Positions 1 to 12,446 of a stretch of 64,000 nt of DNA are shown one piece after another. Numbering within the stretch: position 1 is the first letter of the stretch; each line of letters starts with the position of its first letter. The position numbers and the translations under genes are program-made. The DNA is from Paragonimus westermani. Taxonomy: Eukaryota; Platyhelminthes; Trematoda; Plagiorchiida; Troglotrematidae. The stretch is taken from the NCBI GenBank assembly GCA_008508345.1, contig QNGE01003839.1, forward strand, positions 1 to 64,000, in the 5' to 3' direction. The notes under the pieces were generated by a model. It saw only the letters and a list, made by a program, of their open reading frames with translations, ran no database searches and was not told the origin of the DNA.

Positions 1-2291
1 AATCACTTGACCATTATGTAAATTAATGTGCGTTGAAAGAGCTCTATGTTTCTTTGCTGATAAATGTAACGTTAGCTGTTCGTTAGAAGAACCACCGCGT
101 ATGCTCATTGAGCTCTAGTAAAGTAACAGTTTGCAGATGCTTACGGGTTTGTATTTTGTTAGAACACGTTTATGATTTTGGAAGACAGCACCGATAGCCT
201 ATTGCTACACAGTGGTGTTCATTCAATGATTTACTTGACTAAAGCAGCCATAAACTCGAAAGACGTTATTGGTTGTGGAAGATTCACTAAGACGTGAGGT
301 GATGTAAATAGAGTATGTTTAAGAGTTAAATGTCACCTAGGGCACGCGACCGGTTTCCCGGTTGTAACCACGTATGTGTACTCCGTTAACTACCATGGCG
401 TATATTGGCAGAACGTAAGCTAAAACTTGTGCAAAATGAATACCTCTTTTGTCCATGAGGGTCAGGAACAAACCGTAGCACTACCTAGGTGGATAAATAT
501 GATATTATTTGGACTGTTGTTACGTAACTATTCATGAGCAATCTCAGATTCCGACAGCAAATAAGCGTTTCGTATTTTCTGTACTTACTTTACAGTCGGC
601 TCAAACCAGTTTGCAGTTTCCAGAATTCATTGTCAGTTTCATATTCATTGGAAGATTTTATGTTAATAAACCGGCTTATTGTGACAGTTTGGCCTTTTCT
701 GCACCTTCAGACCCTTTCGAAAACCTGAATTCGGTCGGTAACGTTATTATCGTTTATCAGTCTGCTCGAAACATCAGTCATCTGAAGCCGAGGTGTTTGT
801 TTTATCGATTCACACAACCATATTGGTCACCAAATCGATAGCGGTTCTAGTATTCGTGTAAGTGATTTCGGCTGAGTGAATGAGATTTGCAATCACATGA
901 ATAACTGTAATCGGCACACTAGACAAATTAGTCGATAGTGTTTGAAAGATTTAGTGATAAATCTTTAAACACGTATACTGTGTTTAATTACTGACGGGAT
1001 GTTCCTAAGTTTGCACTCTCATTCTAAATGAAGGAGGCTGGAACCCCTCAAATTTCATAGCGTTGTGATGTCTTAATGAGTTCGTAAAAATTGATGTGAC
1101 CAACTTATTACTACAACTCATGTGCAACTAATATTGCAATAATTCACGTTACTTATGGAAACGTGATTGGGTAGAGTTTGATTGCCTCCAGAGAATATCG
1201 GGAAAAAGTAAGGGACAACGTACGTGATGGTTGGCATGCGATAGCACAATTATGCTCAGTGTGAGATCAGTGACGCAGTGGTCAATAGGGTTGCCCCACA
1301 AAAAAGTGACTGCAGTCCAGGTCTCGTCAAGGATGTGCACAAGCGACCACCAGTAACAAAAGCGAAACTCACGTATTTTGCTTCATCTCAGACTGGGGTG
1401 TCTGAAATACTTATGGAGAGGCGGCAATTGTAAATGATATTTTGGTTTTATGAAACGAAGCATTTGCAAATTTCTTCTGCGGTGCGTAGGAAAAACTAAA
1501 AACAAGTTTGATAGCAGGTCACAGGATGTTTATCGCAATGTTTATTTCGTTCTGGGAATCTGTAGTACTCATCAGTTCCTTTTTGTCTAAATAAGAGAAG
1601 GGCTTATATTTCCGAAAGCTCAACAAAATATCATGGATTTGTTGTCTCACACAACTTTTCAAAAATTGTGCATCAGAATGTTTTAAAGATGTTACAATAA
1701 CCAAATGTATTCGAACATTGGCATAGCTTATCTAGGTGGCATACCTAATTATAAATTGTTGCATGGGTTCAAAATGCGGAAGCATTGACGGTCGAAATTA
1801 AACCGGTAGAAATTATGAACCAATGAGCACACTATAAAACGTTCTAGAGTATGTATCGGTTTATCATCGACGAGCAGAATAAAAGTGAACACTAAGGATA
1901 CGAGAGGTTCGCATTTTTAACACAAAGTTCGTCTTCTGGTTGTCTATTAGCTGTGGCCGTGTGGACGACCTGTTACAACTGTTCTTGCTAGCAGTAGTTG
2001 AGTGCATTTTTGAATCTTTCTGGTTGGACATAACAGTCTTCACCAGCCAGTCACAGAATCTATCCGTCAAGTCCGTATGTATTTTCTATATATTTCCGTT
2101 GTACGTCCGTTCCAGTCAGTTGACGATCGAGTGACAATAGTGTAATCTAGCCAACAGAAATACATTCTCCCGTAGTCAGGAAAAATGTTAGGTACAGTGA
2201 GTTGCGCTGCGACTGATCACGAACAGTGTACATCACTAATCGTCCGAAATCGACCAATCCGTCTCTCAAATAATGTGCCTCATCAGATTAC
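1..2291. other. No confident gene; likely intronic or intergenic DNA
   Basis: I recognise no mobile element or named protein here. A 110-codon plus-strand frame (509-841) and three minus-strand frames of 61-68 codons (1149-1340, 1519-1704, 1864-2070) are open. The 1519-1704 frame is hydrophilic and could be a terminal exon, but its would-be acceptor ends in AAAAG, which is poor. Frames of this size are expected by chance at this base composition. Confidence 0.5.
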
Positions 2292-2386
2292 CTGTAGAGT
2301 TGTTCTGGCTAATACCCAGGTACGGCTGTAAGATACTGTTTAGATTTATACGGGGATTCCTGTCAAAAAAGTGCTTTCCATTTCTC
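2292..2386 (-). CDS. Candidate internal exon, unknown protein
   Basis: On the minus strand a long pyrimidine-rich tract ending in GGTTCAG (just above 2386) precedes a 95-nt open segment that ends at ACAG|GTAATC. The segment enters with one base and leaves with one base, giving 31 codons. The peptide is polar (it includes RNGKHFFDRNPRINLNSI). Both splice signals are seen directly; that this is a real exon is inference. It may belong with the minus-strand candidates at 4.2-10.7 kb, but exact phase linkage cannot be shown. I do not recognise the protein. Confidence 0.3.
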
Positions 2387-2733
2387 CTGAACCGAGGGGA
2401 GCGTGAAGTGGTAAACATATAATATCGCTGCGCCAACAGTACTGTCAATGTTATCAGTGTCTTAAATACACACCGCAAGTAGAACAGCCCTTGATCAAGC
2501 AACATTTAGATGCACTAAAGTGTTTACGAAAGAACGAGCGTACAATACTTTCCAGACGGTATAAAAGAAGAAGAGTTGTTTAAATGAGCAGGGTTGATTA
2601 CGTTACCAAAGTAAATGACATGCGAGTTGATATTTCGAAGTAAACGGAGTTGAATACAGAGAGAGACAAAACAACAGCCATAGAAAAGGCGATATCTAAA
2701 ACGCAACATGGAATGAAATAGAGGGGGATAATT

Positions 2734-4055
2734 GATCTCGCCACTTTCGAACGCATCCGTCCTACTGGAACCATGATATCTAGTTTACACGGTCTGCCCA
2801 TAGTGCGCAAAGCAGGTTTTCAACCGGTCTTACCATGCTCTGGCCAAATGGCTTATCGGTCTAGTAGAGCCCACCAGTTTGGAGCCAGAAAAACAATCTC
2901 TGGGACACGTTTCGCTTCATTGACGTGTTCCAAGACCTGAACCTAAACATTCGATGTTGCTTCACTACTTACGAACGTGCCTCTACAAGAGGCAACTGAA
3001 TACTTACGTAATTATGTCGAATGTAACAACAAACGCGTGGGCAACCCAAAAGACGAACTGAGAGAATTGCTGGTGCTTTGTAACTGTGACGTTCATTTTC
3101 TGCTCAACAATGCAGTCTGCCAACAGTGAGATGGGGTGGCAATGGGCCCACCTCTAGTTCCCCTATTAACTGACGTTTCCATGGGCAAAATGCAGACTAA
3201 TCAATTCCTTGCAATCATTGAACAATTTCCGTCTTAGAAACGTTATACCAGCGAAAGATCTGCACGCCTAGCACTTTACAACCCGACAGATTTTCTGCAA
3301 GGAGTGTTCATGCAAAATGGCTACCCAATGCGTTTCATCTAGAAGGCGATGCAGGCGGTGGAGTCAAAAGTTAAGTCATTTTCTGTAGATAGGAATCTTG
3401 CGTTTATTAGTCGCCCTTTCAAGGGATTACCCATGGCCGAAGTTATCTCAAGAAAGTCAGTTGAAACAACCTACCCTGCCGCTCAACTGTGCGTGGGTTT
3501 CCGTTCAACACCCGTTTTCATGTCACAACTTAAACACAAACTTCCATGTTCTACAACCAGTTGTTGGGTGTACACCTTTGTTTGCTTGTGCCGAGCATCA
3601 TATATTGGTCGTACTACAGTGCGACTATCTGATGGAGTGCATGAACGTCATCCTACGTGGTCGAACAGTGGTGTGAATGAAACGGTATCAAGCGTAATTC
3701 CTGCTCACTTGACTGACTCTAACCATTCTGTCAGTAAGAAAGATGCTCTTCAGATTGTGTACCGAGGGTCTAGAAATCGGTCGAAAATGGTGGGATTCCG
3801 AATGTTGACCATTGTGGAGGCCACTTGTATCCCGTTCCGCAAACCTGACCTCTGCGCTTAACAGAAGTCCGTGCGGACACAATCTCCCCTGGCCCCCAAT
3901 GGATCAAGCTCACGATTGGGAACAGTGATTACGCAACTGATAACAAACGCGTCGTATATAACCTCTATTGATCATTTTTCTAACTTACCCTAACTAATGT
4001 TTTCATATTTGAGTCGTTATGATTAGTTTGATCATCAAACAGGAAAAACTAGTCC
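2734..4055 (+). mobile_element. Decayed Penelope-like element (PLE): reverse transcriptase plus GIY-YIG endonuclease
   Basis: This is a 5'-truncated, frame-broken PLE. Reading along the plus strand it shows an RT N-terminal block (ERIRPTGTM...LHGLP, about 2750-2810), then after a frameshift a block starting LLTNVPLQEATEYL (about 2960), then the catalytic-palm neighbourhood DGVAMGPPL (about 3128-3155, preceded by an in-frame stop), and the linker motif NGYPMRFI (about 3315). The last part is open from 3349 to 3861 and carries the GIY-YIG endonuclease core: CWVYTFVCLCRASYIGRTT at about 3563-3620, then a SAIxxHL-like block and an FRMLTIVEAxxI block near the C-terminus. These blocks in this order define PLEs, which retrotranspose using RT and a GIY-YIG nickase. 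About 190 bp of 3' UTR follows and matches the copies at 55.2 and 49.0 kb. Several stops and frameshifts show it is inactive. Confidence 0.87.
3349..3861 (+). pseudogene. PLE C-terminal fragment with GIY-YIG endonuclease (170 codons)
   Basis: This is the longest surviving frame of the PLE. It begins inside the linker between RT and endonuclease, so the initiator methionine is not a true protein start. The first third is the thumb/linker region with a PFKG motif (about residues 24-27), as seen before the endonuclease in PLEs. Residues about 70-95 contain the CWVYTFVCLC and YIGRTT segments of GIY-YIG nucleases (here the first motif is VYTF and the second YIG). A C-terminal FRMLTIVEA segment follows at about residue 147. 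The frame ends with TAA at the expected C-terminus. It cannot encode a working element because the RT upstream is broken. Confidence 0.85.
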
Positions 4056-4150
4056 CATGTCTTCGATGGGTATTTTCGAAAGACATATGGCTGTACTGGA
4101 CGACTGTTGGTAAGAGCTATAAACCAAAACGTGGAAAGGTTGGTTCTTAC

Positions 4151-4525
4151 CAGACGAGCTCCAGTGCAATGGTTTATCCACTGTAGTTTAGGGAGGTAGG
4201 GTTTTGCGCCCATGCTATAAATCACTTGAATAGTTGAGCGTAGTTTTATCGTTACACACACTGGAGAATAAACGATCGGAGTTTTGATCGCGTTTGAAGA
4301 CGTGGTTGGAAGTGGTCTATTTATCTGCCACATACTAATCACGTGGTGCGATTAGCCGAATATTTGGGGTCTGGATGTAAATATATAATTGCTACCTGCA
4401 TTGCAATCAACTCCAAAAAAGGATATGTGATTCTCTGCTTAATTTGATTGTCGTATAAACTGTAAGGCTTTGCGAAATGGTCAGCAGTAAAACGTGAAAT
4501 GACTGACACCCACATTTTTTGGCAT
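4151..4525 (-). CDS. Candidate two-exon gene segment with a 71-nt intron, unknown protein
   Basis: Exon 1 runs 4525 down to 4396 (130 nt, enters with one base, leaves in phase 0 at ATGCAG|GTAGCA). Exon 2 runs 4324 down to 4151 (174 nt, exactly 58 codons, acceptor ATGTGGCAG, donor CTG|GTAAGA). Reading phase agrees across the 71-nt intron, and the intron contains an in-frame stop, so splicing would be required. The combined peptide of about 100 residues is mixed polar/hydrophobic and I do not recognise it. Splice signals and phase are seen; a real gene is inference. It lies just downstream of the PLE at 2.7-4.06 kb, on the opposite strand. Confidence 0.38.
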
Positions 4526-5697
4526 CTCACAAGATGCAACGAAATTAATGCAGTCATTGTATACTGATTAGACTTCGCAACAACGGTGAGTTTGACACAA
4601 AAGGTGAAAATGAGTAACCCTCAGAAATTGTTTTCAGCTTATATAAGAAACAAGAAAAAAATGGAATCGGGATTGTCGCATACTTGGCTACCGAATCGAG
4701 AAAAATAGGAACAAAAGTAACACAAAACAATCTTAATTTGTAAAAGATTATAATGCGGCTTTAAAGGGTGCCGACAATGTTCAAATTAAAGATTGCTATC
4801 TGGCGACAAGCTTGTTACACTTTGATTGACCTATTCGTTGTCGCGTTCCGTGACCTTGAATTAAGCAATTCCGTTGTTTAGGTCCAACACAGACAATGTG
4901 TTTTGGTCACTGATTCTAACAGACAGATTAGATGCGGCAGCTGATCATCGGTTTCTCTTGGTTAGAGACAACCGACCACAGCTACGCTTGCAGCAAATCG
5001 TGCGAGCGTGTTGATTTGCTGAAATTTCGCAAATCAAGTAAACCGCTTCAGTTAAGCCTGATTACAGGAAGTTAGTGCTACGCACGGCAGATTGTGCATT
5101 AGATTTTCTCCTTAATCTACCCCCATAGACTTCAGTGTGTCACGATTGTCAGTTAAGCGTCATCTGCTGTTTGCCAAATCAAAACACAAATTCATCAGCG
5201 TTCGTTGGTCGTCCAGAGGCTTTTGTGCATGAGTACGTAGATGCATGCACTCGCCGTGTGAGTGCTTTACACAATAACGAGGCAATTGATTATATACATC
5301 CAAAGTGAGGGATTGACAGCTTCATTCCGATTCAGCCGGTACATCTTGCTGTTACATTTTGATCAATCTGAGGTGACATTTATTTCCGGTTGAGCATTTA
5401 CACAATTCATGTCGAGTTGTACGAACACCAATTTGCAAACATTAATCATCGCCGGCAATGTTAAAAACCAGCATAAGTTTAGCTGCAGTGTGAGATGTGT
5501 AGCACGTCTTCGCACATAAACCAGCCGTCACGTTCAAGTTGTTGAGAGTTGCATGTAGAGATGATGACTTTTGGCAAAGGTGTGTAAATTAAATAGGAAG
5601 CCCGTTAAAAAGTCGAATGACCATTCCAGGTTTAGTGATCATAGCGAAACACTGTTAGCCGAAGAGGAGGTTATTTCTATTGGTTGTATTCATTTCA

Positions 5698-5905
5698 CAC
5701 TTATTCGAAGCGGCAAGAATAAATACGTTGCGGGATGCAAGTATTTCCTTGATTCTCACCAGGTGATTTAATAAAAAATTGGGGTATATAGGTTTGGTGC
5801 ATGGCGACAAAACAATGAAGTGAACAAGCGTTACATGGGTGCAGTCAGGTTTGGCAAACGGTTTCACGGCCATGGCAACCAAATTGTTTGCGGCATTACC
5901 TTTTG
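5698..5905 (-). repeat. Left arm of a diverged inverted repeat (pairs with 6183-6370)
   Basis: Read on the minus strand, this segment aligns with the plus-strand segment 6183-6370 at roughly 80% or better, by eye, over about 170 bp. Shared stretches include CAATTTGGTTGCC and GCCGTGAAACCGTTT, and later GGAAAT(A/G)CTTGCA. It sits inside a 129-codon minus-strand open frame (5655-6044) and opposite an 80-codon plus-strand frame (5839-6081). Substitutions between the arms fall at all three codon positions, so I see no sign of protein-level selection. The most likely reading is two copies of one dispersed repeat inserted in opposite directions. Confidence 0.7.
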
Positions 5906-6182
5906 CTAACAGACGCTGGAGTAGCAACATTTCGGGAAACACCAATATCTTAGGGTTACTGCTGGGTAGTGCGACCATGAACGAAGTGACAGGGCCAACC
6001 ACAAATCCTGTTGCGACTACCTGTCCCACGATCGAATACGCCAAATTTCTGTTCGTGTGTTGGTATCCTCACCTGCGTTGATTCACTAGCCACATGGGGA
6101 TATGCTCCGTCGTCCTCAGTCGTACATTTCGGTCTGCTCTGTCAATGTATGAATCATCGCAACTGCGGGTGAACTGGCAGAT

Positions 6183-6370
6183 GCTGGCAAAACGTATTGC
6201 CGCAAGCAATTTGGTTGCCGTGGCCGTGAAACCGTTTACCAAAACTGATTGTGCCCATGTGACACTTGTTCATTTCACTGTTTTATCGCCATCCGCCGAA
6301 GTTTTATGTAATTGATTGATGAGAATAAAGGAAATGCTTGCAGCTTGCACCGTATATTCTTGCTGTCTTG
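6183..6370 (+). repeat. Right arm of the diverged inverted repeat (pairs with 5698-5905)
   Basis: This is the plus-orientation partner of the 5698-5905 segment. It is open for 73 codons (6094-6315). The frame reads LVAVAVKPF and HVTLVHF, against LVAMAVKPF and HVTLVHF in the partner. The arms are separated by about 280 bp of unique sequence, so the whole could be a fold-back element or simply two nested copies. No terminal repeat or target duplication is obvious. Confidence 0.68.
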
Positions 6371-6577
6371 ACTGACGAGATGAAGAAAGCCTAACGTTTC
6401 AATTTTCTCAATTCACATTGTCTGCTTCTGTACCTTTGTGTTCCGCCTGAGCTGTATTTTCACAGTTCTATCTGGTGGCTAAGGACTTTCTGATAGGACT
6501 GGTTGGTTTGTTTACCATTTTCTCGGGAATCAGCCGAAGCAATTAGCAAACCAACGGTCTAAACACATAGCTCTGAC

Positions 6578-6735
6578 CTGTCTTTCGAGACATCATTCTG
6601 AGCAAAGGACGAGTCCAAGTATTTGGCCATTCGGCAGACTGTTTGATCCATTGCACTTGAATCGTTTTTTGATTACGTTTGACTAGCTGGTCCATCATCG
6701 CTTTAAACCAACTAGCCAAGCTTGCCATCTGCATC
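6578..6735 (-). CDS. Candidate internal exon, unknown protein
   Basis: The acceptor TGTTTTGTTCAG is strong, and the donor is AAGACAG|GTCAGA. The 158-nt segment enters with one base and leaves with one base, giving 52 open codons; the other two frames are closed early. The peptide is Trp-, Met- and Gln-rich (for example WFKAMMDQLVKRNQK), unlike the low-complexity translations around it. No family is recognised. Evidence is the splice context only. Confidence 0.33.
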
Positions 6736-7910
6736 CTGAACAAAACATTGATCGGACTGAGTAAACACAACAGGGAACCACAAGATGAGTTACGACGCGC
6801 CGTTCACTGCCTGCCTCAGAAAAGGCATGTAAACAGACACAGTTGTCATCAACTGACATATCAACAGAGGTCTCACTAACAGCATACACGATCTTCCGTC
6901 AACTTCACAACCCTTTACGAACAACAGTTTTGCTTGGCTTGAACAACCACCGCGAGGTTAATTCATAGTAGCCGCACGATCACACTAGCCAAGTGACCTA
7001 TATGAACACCTATCTATCGTTGGCATACATACAAACTGAAACAGCCTACCACAGACTGTTGCAAAATTCATCACCAGTAAGTGCATTCAGGTCCAGCTGT
7101 GATGCACACATCCGAGACAGCGAACTGTTTATTCAGAAGGCCTGGCAACGAAAACCATTGAGATACGGTGAAGAAGTTGTACGTCTCTTAATGTTTCCGT
7201 GTGTCAGTTGTTGTTTAGTACGCGTGTTTGATAGGATGTAACTGATTTCCTCTTGCTTTTTTCGCATCTAGCTTACTAGTTTTGATCTCCATACTATTGG
7301 CGCTCTAAACTTGAAACTCTCTTATTGATGTCTTTTTTCTAAACAGTCGAAGTCAATATCAGGTGTGTGTACACGTTCTCAATTTTTCACGATTTATTGT
7401 TTCGGAATCAAAATTTACTTGTATTTAACGGTCGTACTGCATGAATGGACCGGGCAGTTCAAGAATCTTCTGTGTACTATCGGGAAAGTTAACTGAAAGG
7501 AAAACTTAATGCAGCTTATCCAACGGTGCAGCGATCGTTTTGCTACAATTTTTGGGAGCTTATATAGTCAAAATAATGCCCGGCTTACTGCTATCCTCTT
7601 CTCGTAAAATTTTGAGGTCTTGACATCGGTTTTATTGATCTGTCGACTCATGAGGTCTACATAATCAATCGAGATTTCCCCTCATAATACGTTAGTCTGT
7701 TGACAGAATTCGAGATTTCGGACATTTTCACCCGCTTGTCCCCATTGCTGATATCCATGTACTGAGATATCGTAACCTAGAGAGGATTCAACCCCTACTG
7801 AGTTTCACGCGGTAGAACCAGTTATACGAAAATCTAATCATCTGTGTAATATTGAAGCAAATTGCAGTGTGCCTATAGATAGAAACATGACTAGTCGACG
7901 GATTTTACAC

Positions 7911-8250
7911 CTGAATTGAACGTAATCGTCGTTGTTGGTCCAAAAGACGCTTGCTTACTGTTTTCAACATAATCCATAAGAAGAAAACATTGCTCGCATT
8001 TGTTTTTAGAGAAGGGACACTAGTAGGCTGCCATTCTGTATTAATTTGTCCGTTCCGAGTTGCCATTGCTACGGAAAGGTTCCGTTCAGCGTCCAAAACC
8101 CCTCGAGAGGAGGGCTGAACAAAAACACATCGAAAACCACCTGTTCGTCTCCCATCTATTTCAGTTAAATTGCTGAATTGTTTCAAATCATGAGAGACTT
8201 CGGCACTCTTTACTGTCCAATCTAGCGGGTCTGTCATCCAAACCTCCGAT
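7911..8250 (-). CDS. Candidate internal exon of 340 nt, unknown protein
   Basis: The acceptor follows a pyrimidine tract (TTTACACTTTCCCAAAG), and the donor candidate is TTCAG|GTGTAA. The segment enters with one base and leaves in phase 0, with 113 open codons. The peptide is hydrophilic and varied (it includes DPLDWTVKSAEVSHDL and RRTGGFRCVFVQPSSRG), which is coding-like. About six open runs this long are expected by chance in the whole window, so the call is tentative. No homologous family is recognised. Confidence 0.35.
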
Positions 8251-10502
8251 CTTTGGGAAAGTGTAAACAGGTGTGGGATTTGTCAGATGTAATTCGGTGG
8301 CAAACACAACCTTGAACATCAAAGCTTCACTAAAATATCCGCACCACATTTAGAACGAATGAAGTTGAACGGTTTGGGCATCGTGTTTAACATGTTTATC
8401 AACTGTTTACCAACTAAGCTTCACGTTAGCGTGAGTACATAGACCTGGTAGAGAGAGACAAACCACACATAACAGTACACCATTTGATATCCAACTTAAC
8501 TAACGTCACCTGAATTATTGGTTCAGACCTCCTGGATGATTGTATGTGCTTACTCTGAGTTTAACTATAAATAACACACATTGCCGAAGTCGACCTACTC
8601 CCTAGTTCAGTTCATGAATGGTTTCTTTTAGCCTCCAAGCTGGTAGCACCTTTCCAGTTGACGATAGTATGCAAAATTGATTCATACAGTTTGTGTAGTC
8701 CGAATGATTTATTCACACATCACGATTTGCTGATCAACTGATTTGTTTGCTTTACGACATTCTTGAGAGGGACAGGCTAGGACAGCACTTATTGCCACTA
8801 AACTACTGCTTTCATGTTGAAAGATGTTGGTGACAAATCGATGTATTTAGTAGAATAGGTATGGACAAGTTAGGTTAATTGTCCCTAATATCGCTGACTG
8901 AAGGCGGTCGGTATGCCATGGCCAATGCAAATGCGGGCTGGTGATTGACGCAATTCATGAGTCCATCGTCTTCGATTATGTAACAGTCGGTTAGATAGCC
9001 CCAACCCATCAACTTCCTCTATACGGAATGCTCCCCTCCTGACGACATTTCAGAGGTTATGAGACATGCGGCTGCCCACCAGAAGAGCTTGATTAATTTT
9101 TGTTGGTTAATTAATTTAGACTAAGTGAGGAAATACAGACCTATTGACAGCTTTCCGTTGTGTTCCGCTGGAAAGAAATATGGGTGCAAAGTGTACACAT
9201 TAACTCTTCTCAGGCATCTTCTGTACACAAAATCATATGCATTCTTTAGGGGTTATATAAGTTTTGTGCATAGAAACCCATGTATATCCTGTCATCCTAA
9301 TGTGAGGACAGTTATTCGAGGGACACTGTTGGTCGCACTAACAGTGATAGAACACAGACTTATGTCGAAAAAAGTGGCCAGTAATGCGTTATCAATTTCT
9401 TTACCTGCTGCATCAAACAAAAGAAACCCCTTGACTTAATTCGTTCGAACGACATTCTGACACACCCCTTATAAAATAAGCTGTAATTCAGTCAAGTCAA
9501 CTAACGGACCACAGTTTAGGTCCGCACAATAATCGTCGATAACCTAGTTATTCAACCCGAAGAGATTGCCAATGATGGTTGATCACAGCTTCAGTGTCCA
9601 TGTAAGCTTCCTGCTAGTTCACTTCAAAATGAAACACTTAACTTGAGCCTCGGTGCCACTAGATCTCACCTCCTCGTCCAGACAGAATGATTGTGAGGCA
9701 AGCGGGCAAACCACCACTCTGGTATTTTCACGACGAGTACGACAGAACCATCTTCTATGAATACACGACCACATTATCAAAGGAACAGTGGTCAACTTCC
9801 ATGATCCCTGCCCGGTTGGGTCAGTAAGGTTGTTCTCGTTTGTTCATCATCAGGTCAAAAACATAAAGTTCATACTGAACAATTTGGCCAAAGCGGTGCA
9901 ATACAAAACAAGTAGCGAATTCGGCTGTGGTCATTCACGTCACCGATATAAATGGAGACAACGCATCGTCTTAATTTTCGTCACAACCAAAACACAACTC
10001 GAACTGTGGCGGTTTGATCGTTCAAGGCTTGAACAAATGCTTCCAAGCACACAAGGGTTGTTTGTTCAATCGAATTGCGATCAGTTCGTTTGTAGCCAAA
10101 ATTCAGCGTCGGAATACTTTCAATTGATTGCTCCTAACCCCGTAAATCGGACGGAAAGAAACCGGGTTGACGGTATGCCGCGGACAGGCAAGATGTGTCA
10201 AAACTGCACTAGCAGTTGTCTTAATGGCTTGCACTGTTGATCCAGGCTGGACGATACTCACGGGTGAGTTCAGATAAGCGCCTGGTCGTACGACCTATGT
10301 AAATAACTCCACAGGAATAAACAATTGAGTATACACGGAATGAAGGTCCGTTGGTTCAAACTAAATGAGGAATCTGTAGCAAGGGTTTATCTTACGGAAG
10401 ACACGAGAGACTTTCTATTCTTCAACGGTAATGAAAAAGCGAAGTGAACACCATTCACATTGGATTGCAGTTGAGCATTTTTAAATCATGACTGAGTCAC
10501 AC
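8251..10502. other. No confident gene; several chance-sized open frames
   Basis: No element recognised. Plus-strand frames 9125-9439 (104 codons) and 9788-10240 (150 codons) are open without convincing splice signals or known motifs. On the minus strand about 10130-9990 is also open after a fair acceptor (TTTACGGGGTTAG). Competing frames on both strands of the same stretch mean at least one is accidental. Confidence 0.45.
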
Positions 10503-10666
10503 CATTTGTAAGATTTACAAAGTATTCGTTGATGCGCTTGCTATACGGGTACAGGGCCAGAGTGCAAAATCGTGTTCGGAAGGTTATACTGCTGCAGATT
10601 AATCGTTTTAAAAGCGAACCCCAAGTTTTATGCTTCCTTTCGATTCGACTTAGTCGGAAGGCATCT
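10503..10666 (-). CDS. Candidate internal exon, unknown protein
   Basis: The acceptor TCGTCTTTCGCATACAG is good, and the donor candidate is AAATG|GTGTGA. The 164-nt segment has 54 open codons, enters with one base and leaves with one. The peptide is basic and polar (RLSRIERKHKTWGSLLKR). It could be an upstream exon of the same minus-strand gene as the candidates at 8.2, 6.7 and 4.5 kb, but the phases of these pieces do not join directly, so other exons would have to exist between them. Confidence 0.3.
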
Positions 10667-11673
10667 CTGTATGCGAAAGACGATAAAATTTGGTAATTTG
10701 CATGGCATAACAGCCCAAATGTCAAAAATACAGTAATTAGTTGACCATCGAAGGCTTTCATGACATCACTCGACAGCAGAAAATAACTAATTAAGAAACC
10801 TTAGGGTGGTGCACACACAAATGTACACATCGGTACGGGTTGCCTTAGTAACTGATGTGCGGTAGCCTCTGATTGGTTATTTGTTGATTTTGTCATTCCC
10901 CTACTTAGCGCTGTCGAATCCCAGTAAGCAGATGCCTACTGACCAGGAACGTCGCCTGATGAGATGTAAAGAATTGGGCTGGACTGGTGTCCTGTGCAAT
11001 AGAGTTCGCTAACCCATTATCTCAAACTCTGTTGAGCACAACAGTAGCCTTGTGTTCTGCAAAATAGCTGACATATTTTTGAAAACATGGATTTACTTTT
11101 TACTGGCGATTTTTGTCCATGATACTGAATCGTCCATTATTTGATGTGTACCGTTAAATTATGTGCAGCACTTTGCCTGGACAATTTCATGGATTCAGAA
11201 ACCACTCATGGGAATTAGCTTGTTAAAACGGTTTGGGGGCACTTCACTTCGAGTGTGACACTTAAAATGTGGAAATATCGCATGAAGTTGAGAGAACGGT
11301 TGCGGTAGTTTATTTTGTAGTATTCGTTCACTCTGAGTGTAATTTGTATGTGATTATGACTTGACGTTCAATTATGCCTGAAATGATGGTCACGACAAGT
11401 ATACACGCCACTGGTGGGCGTTATCAAATGCAAATCTTCAGTATTTCATTACTTCCGAAGATATTCAGCTGAACAGTTTATTTAAACTGTAGAATTTTTG
11501 TTAGATTTGAATCACGGTTAATTTCCTACTTATCACAACCGTTTGTCAGAACAGGTTGCGGCCAGAAACCTTCTGAGGGAACTTTTTTGAGGCTACCAGT
11601 AACTTCTGGTAAAAATAGGTACGAGTTTGCCTTACGCTCTCAAAACTGGGCTTTTTCACGTGCTTTCGTGAAG

Positions 11674-11820
11674 TGACCAAAAATGTTTGTATTGAGAAGA
11701 CAATGCCATCATATTACACTAGATCTACGGGACACATCATGGACGTCAGGCAAATGCATTTACCGATTTACTGGTGGTCGACATTCAATCAGTACAACAT
11801 TCTTTATGCACAATCGCCAG
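11674..11820 (+). CDS. Weak candidate internal exon, unknown protein
   Basis: A pyrimidine-rich tract ending CTTTCGTGAAG precedes a 147-nt open segment that ends at CGCCAG|GTAGAG. The reading enters and leaves in phase 1 (48 codons). A second frame is also open across the same bases, so the reading frame is ambiguous. No family is recognised. Confidence 0.2.
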
Positions 11821-12445
11821 GTAGAGGTAGTAAAATCTATTTGTTTTCGTAAACGCGTGTTATTCAGTGGTTTTACAACTGTGTTAATCTATCGACAATC
11901 AGTCTGCATTTGACTATGTACAGAAAAACCGTCAGTTCTTATTATTAGGAAAGACCCGAATAGGAGTGAGCTTGGCTACCACTTGCTGGGAGCACAGGGA
12001 GTGGATATAAGATAGATGATGTAACAACTACAGAGGTCTGGATGTTCTACGCACGAGGGTTACAGAAAACCGAATGCCACTTAGTATGACCAAATCTAAA
12101 CTAATACACCCTTTTCATTCAGAGTAACATGTTTTGATAGGTAAATAACAGTAACCATTAACTAGACTTGAAAACCAGTACTTCAGAAATTTCGTAAACA
12201 AACAAAGGCGGGACACAAATGTTTACTAACGTGTTTGTAACGTCGCATTCCATGGGCTTTTCCATCATGTACGGGCTATCCTCCCGTATTTTGTGTATAC
12301 TCTGTGGATGCTGTGGAATAATAACTGTCATCCTCTAGTTGAGATAAGCCAAAAGGAATAACTATATGGTTTCCATGAGGCTGAGCGCGACTAGATGGTT
12401 GACAGCATCCGATTCGGATTAGCCTGTCACAGTGACCGAAGCCAA

Positions 12446-12446
12446 N
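12446..12446. other. Single undetermined base (N) at the edge of a repeat copy
   Basis: This is the only N in the window. It sits exactly where similarity between the two near-identical inverted LINE copies ends on this side. That placement suggests a consensus uncertainty or a join made while assembling across a repeat. Confidence 0.95.

Noticed and set aside
1519..1654. Terminal exon on the minus strand
   Set aside because: The translation is coding-like, but the acceptor would be AAAAG without a proper splice site, and no polyadenylation signal follows.
9788..10240. 150-codon plus-strand open frame
   Set aside because: No recognisable motif, no start context or splice signals, and a competing minus-strand frame covers part of it. 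Length is within chance expectation for the window.
10958..10995. CTGATGAG near 10.96 kb as a hammerhead ribozyme
   Set aside because: The second core segment (GAAA) and stem II pairing are absent; an 8-mer match is expected by chance.
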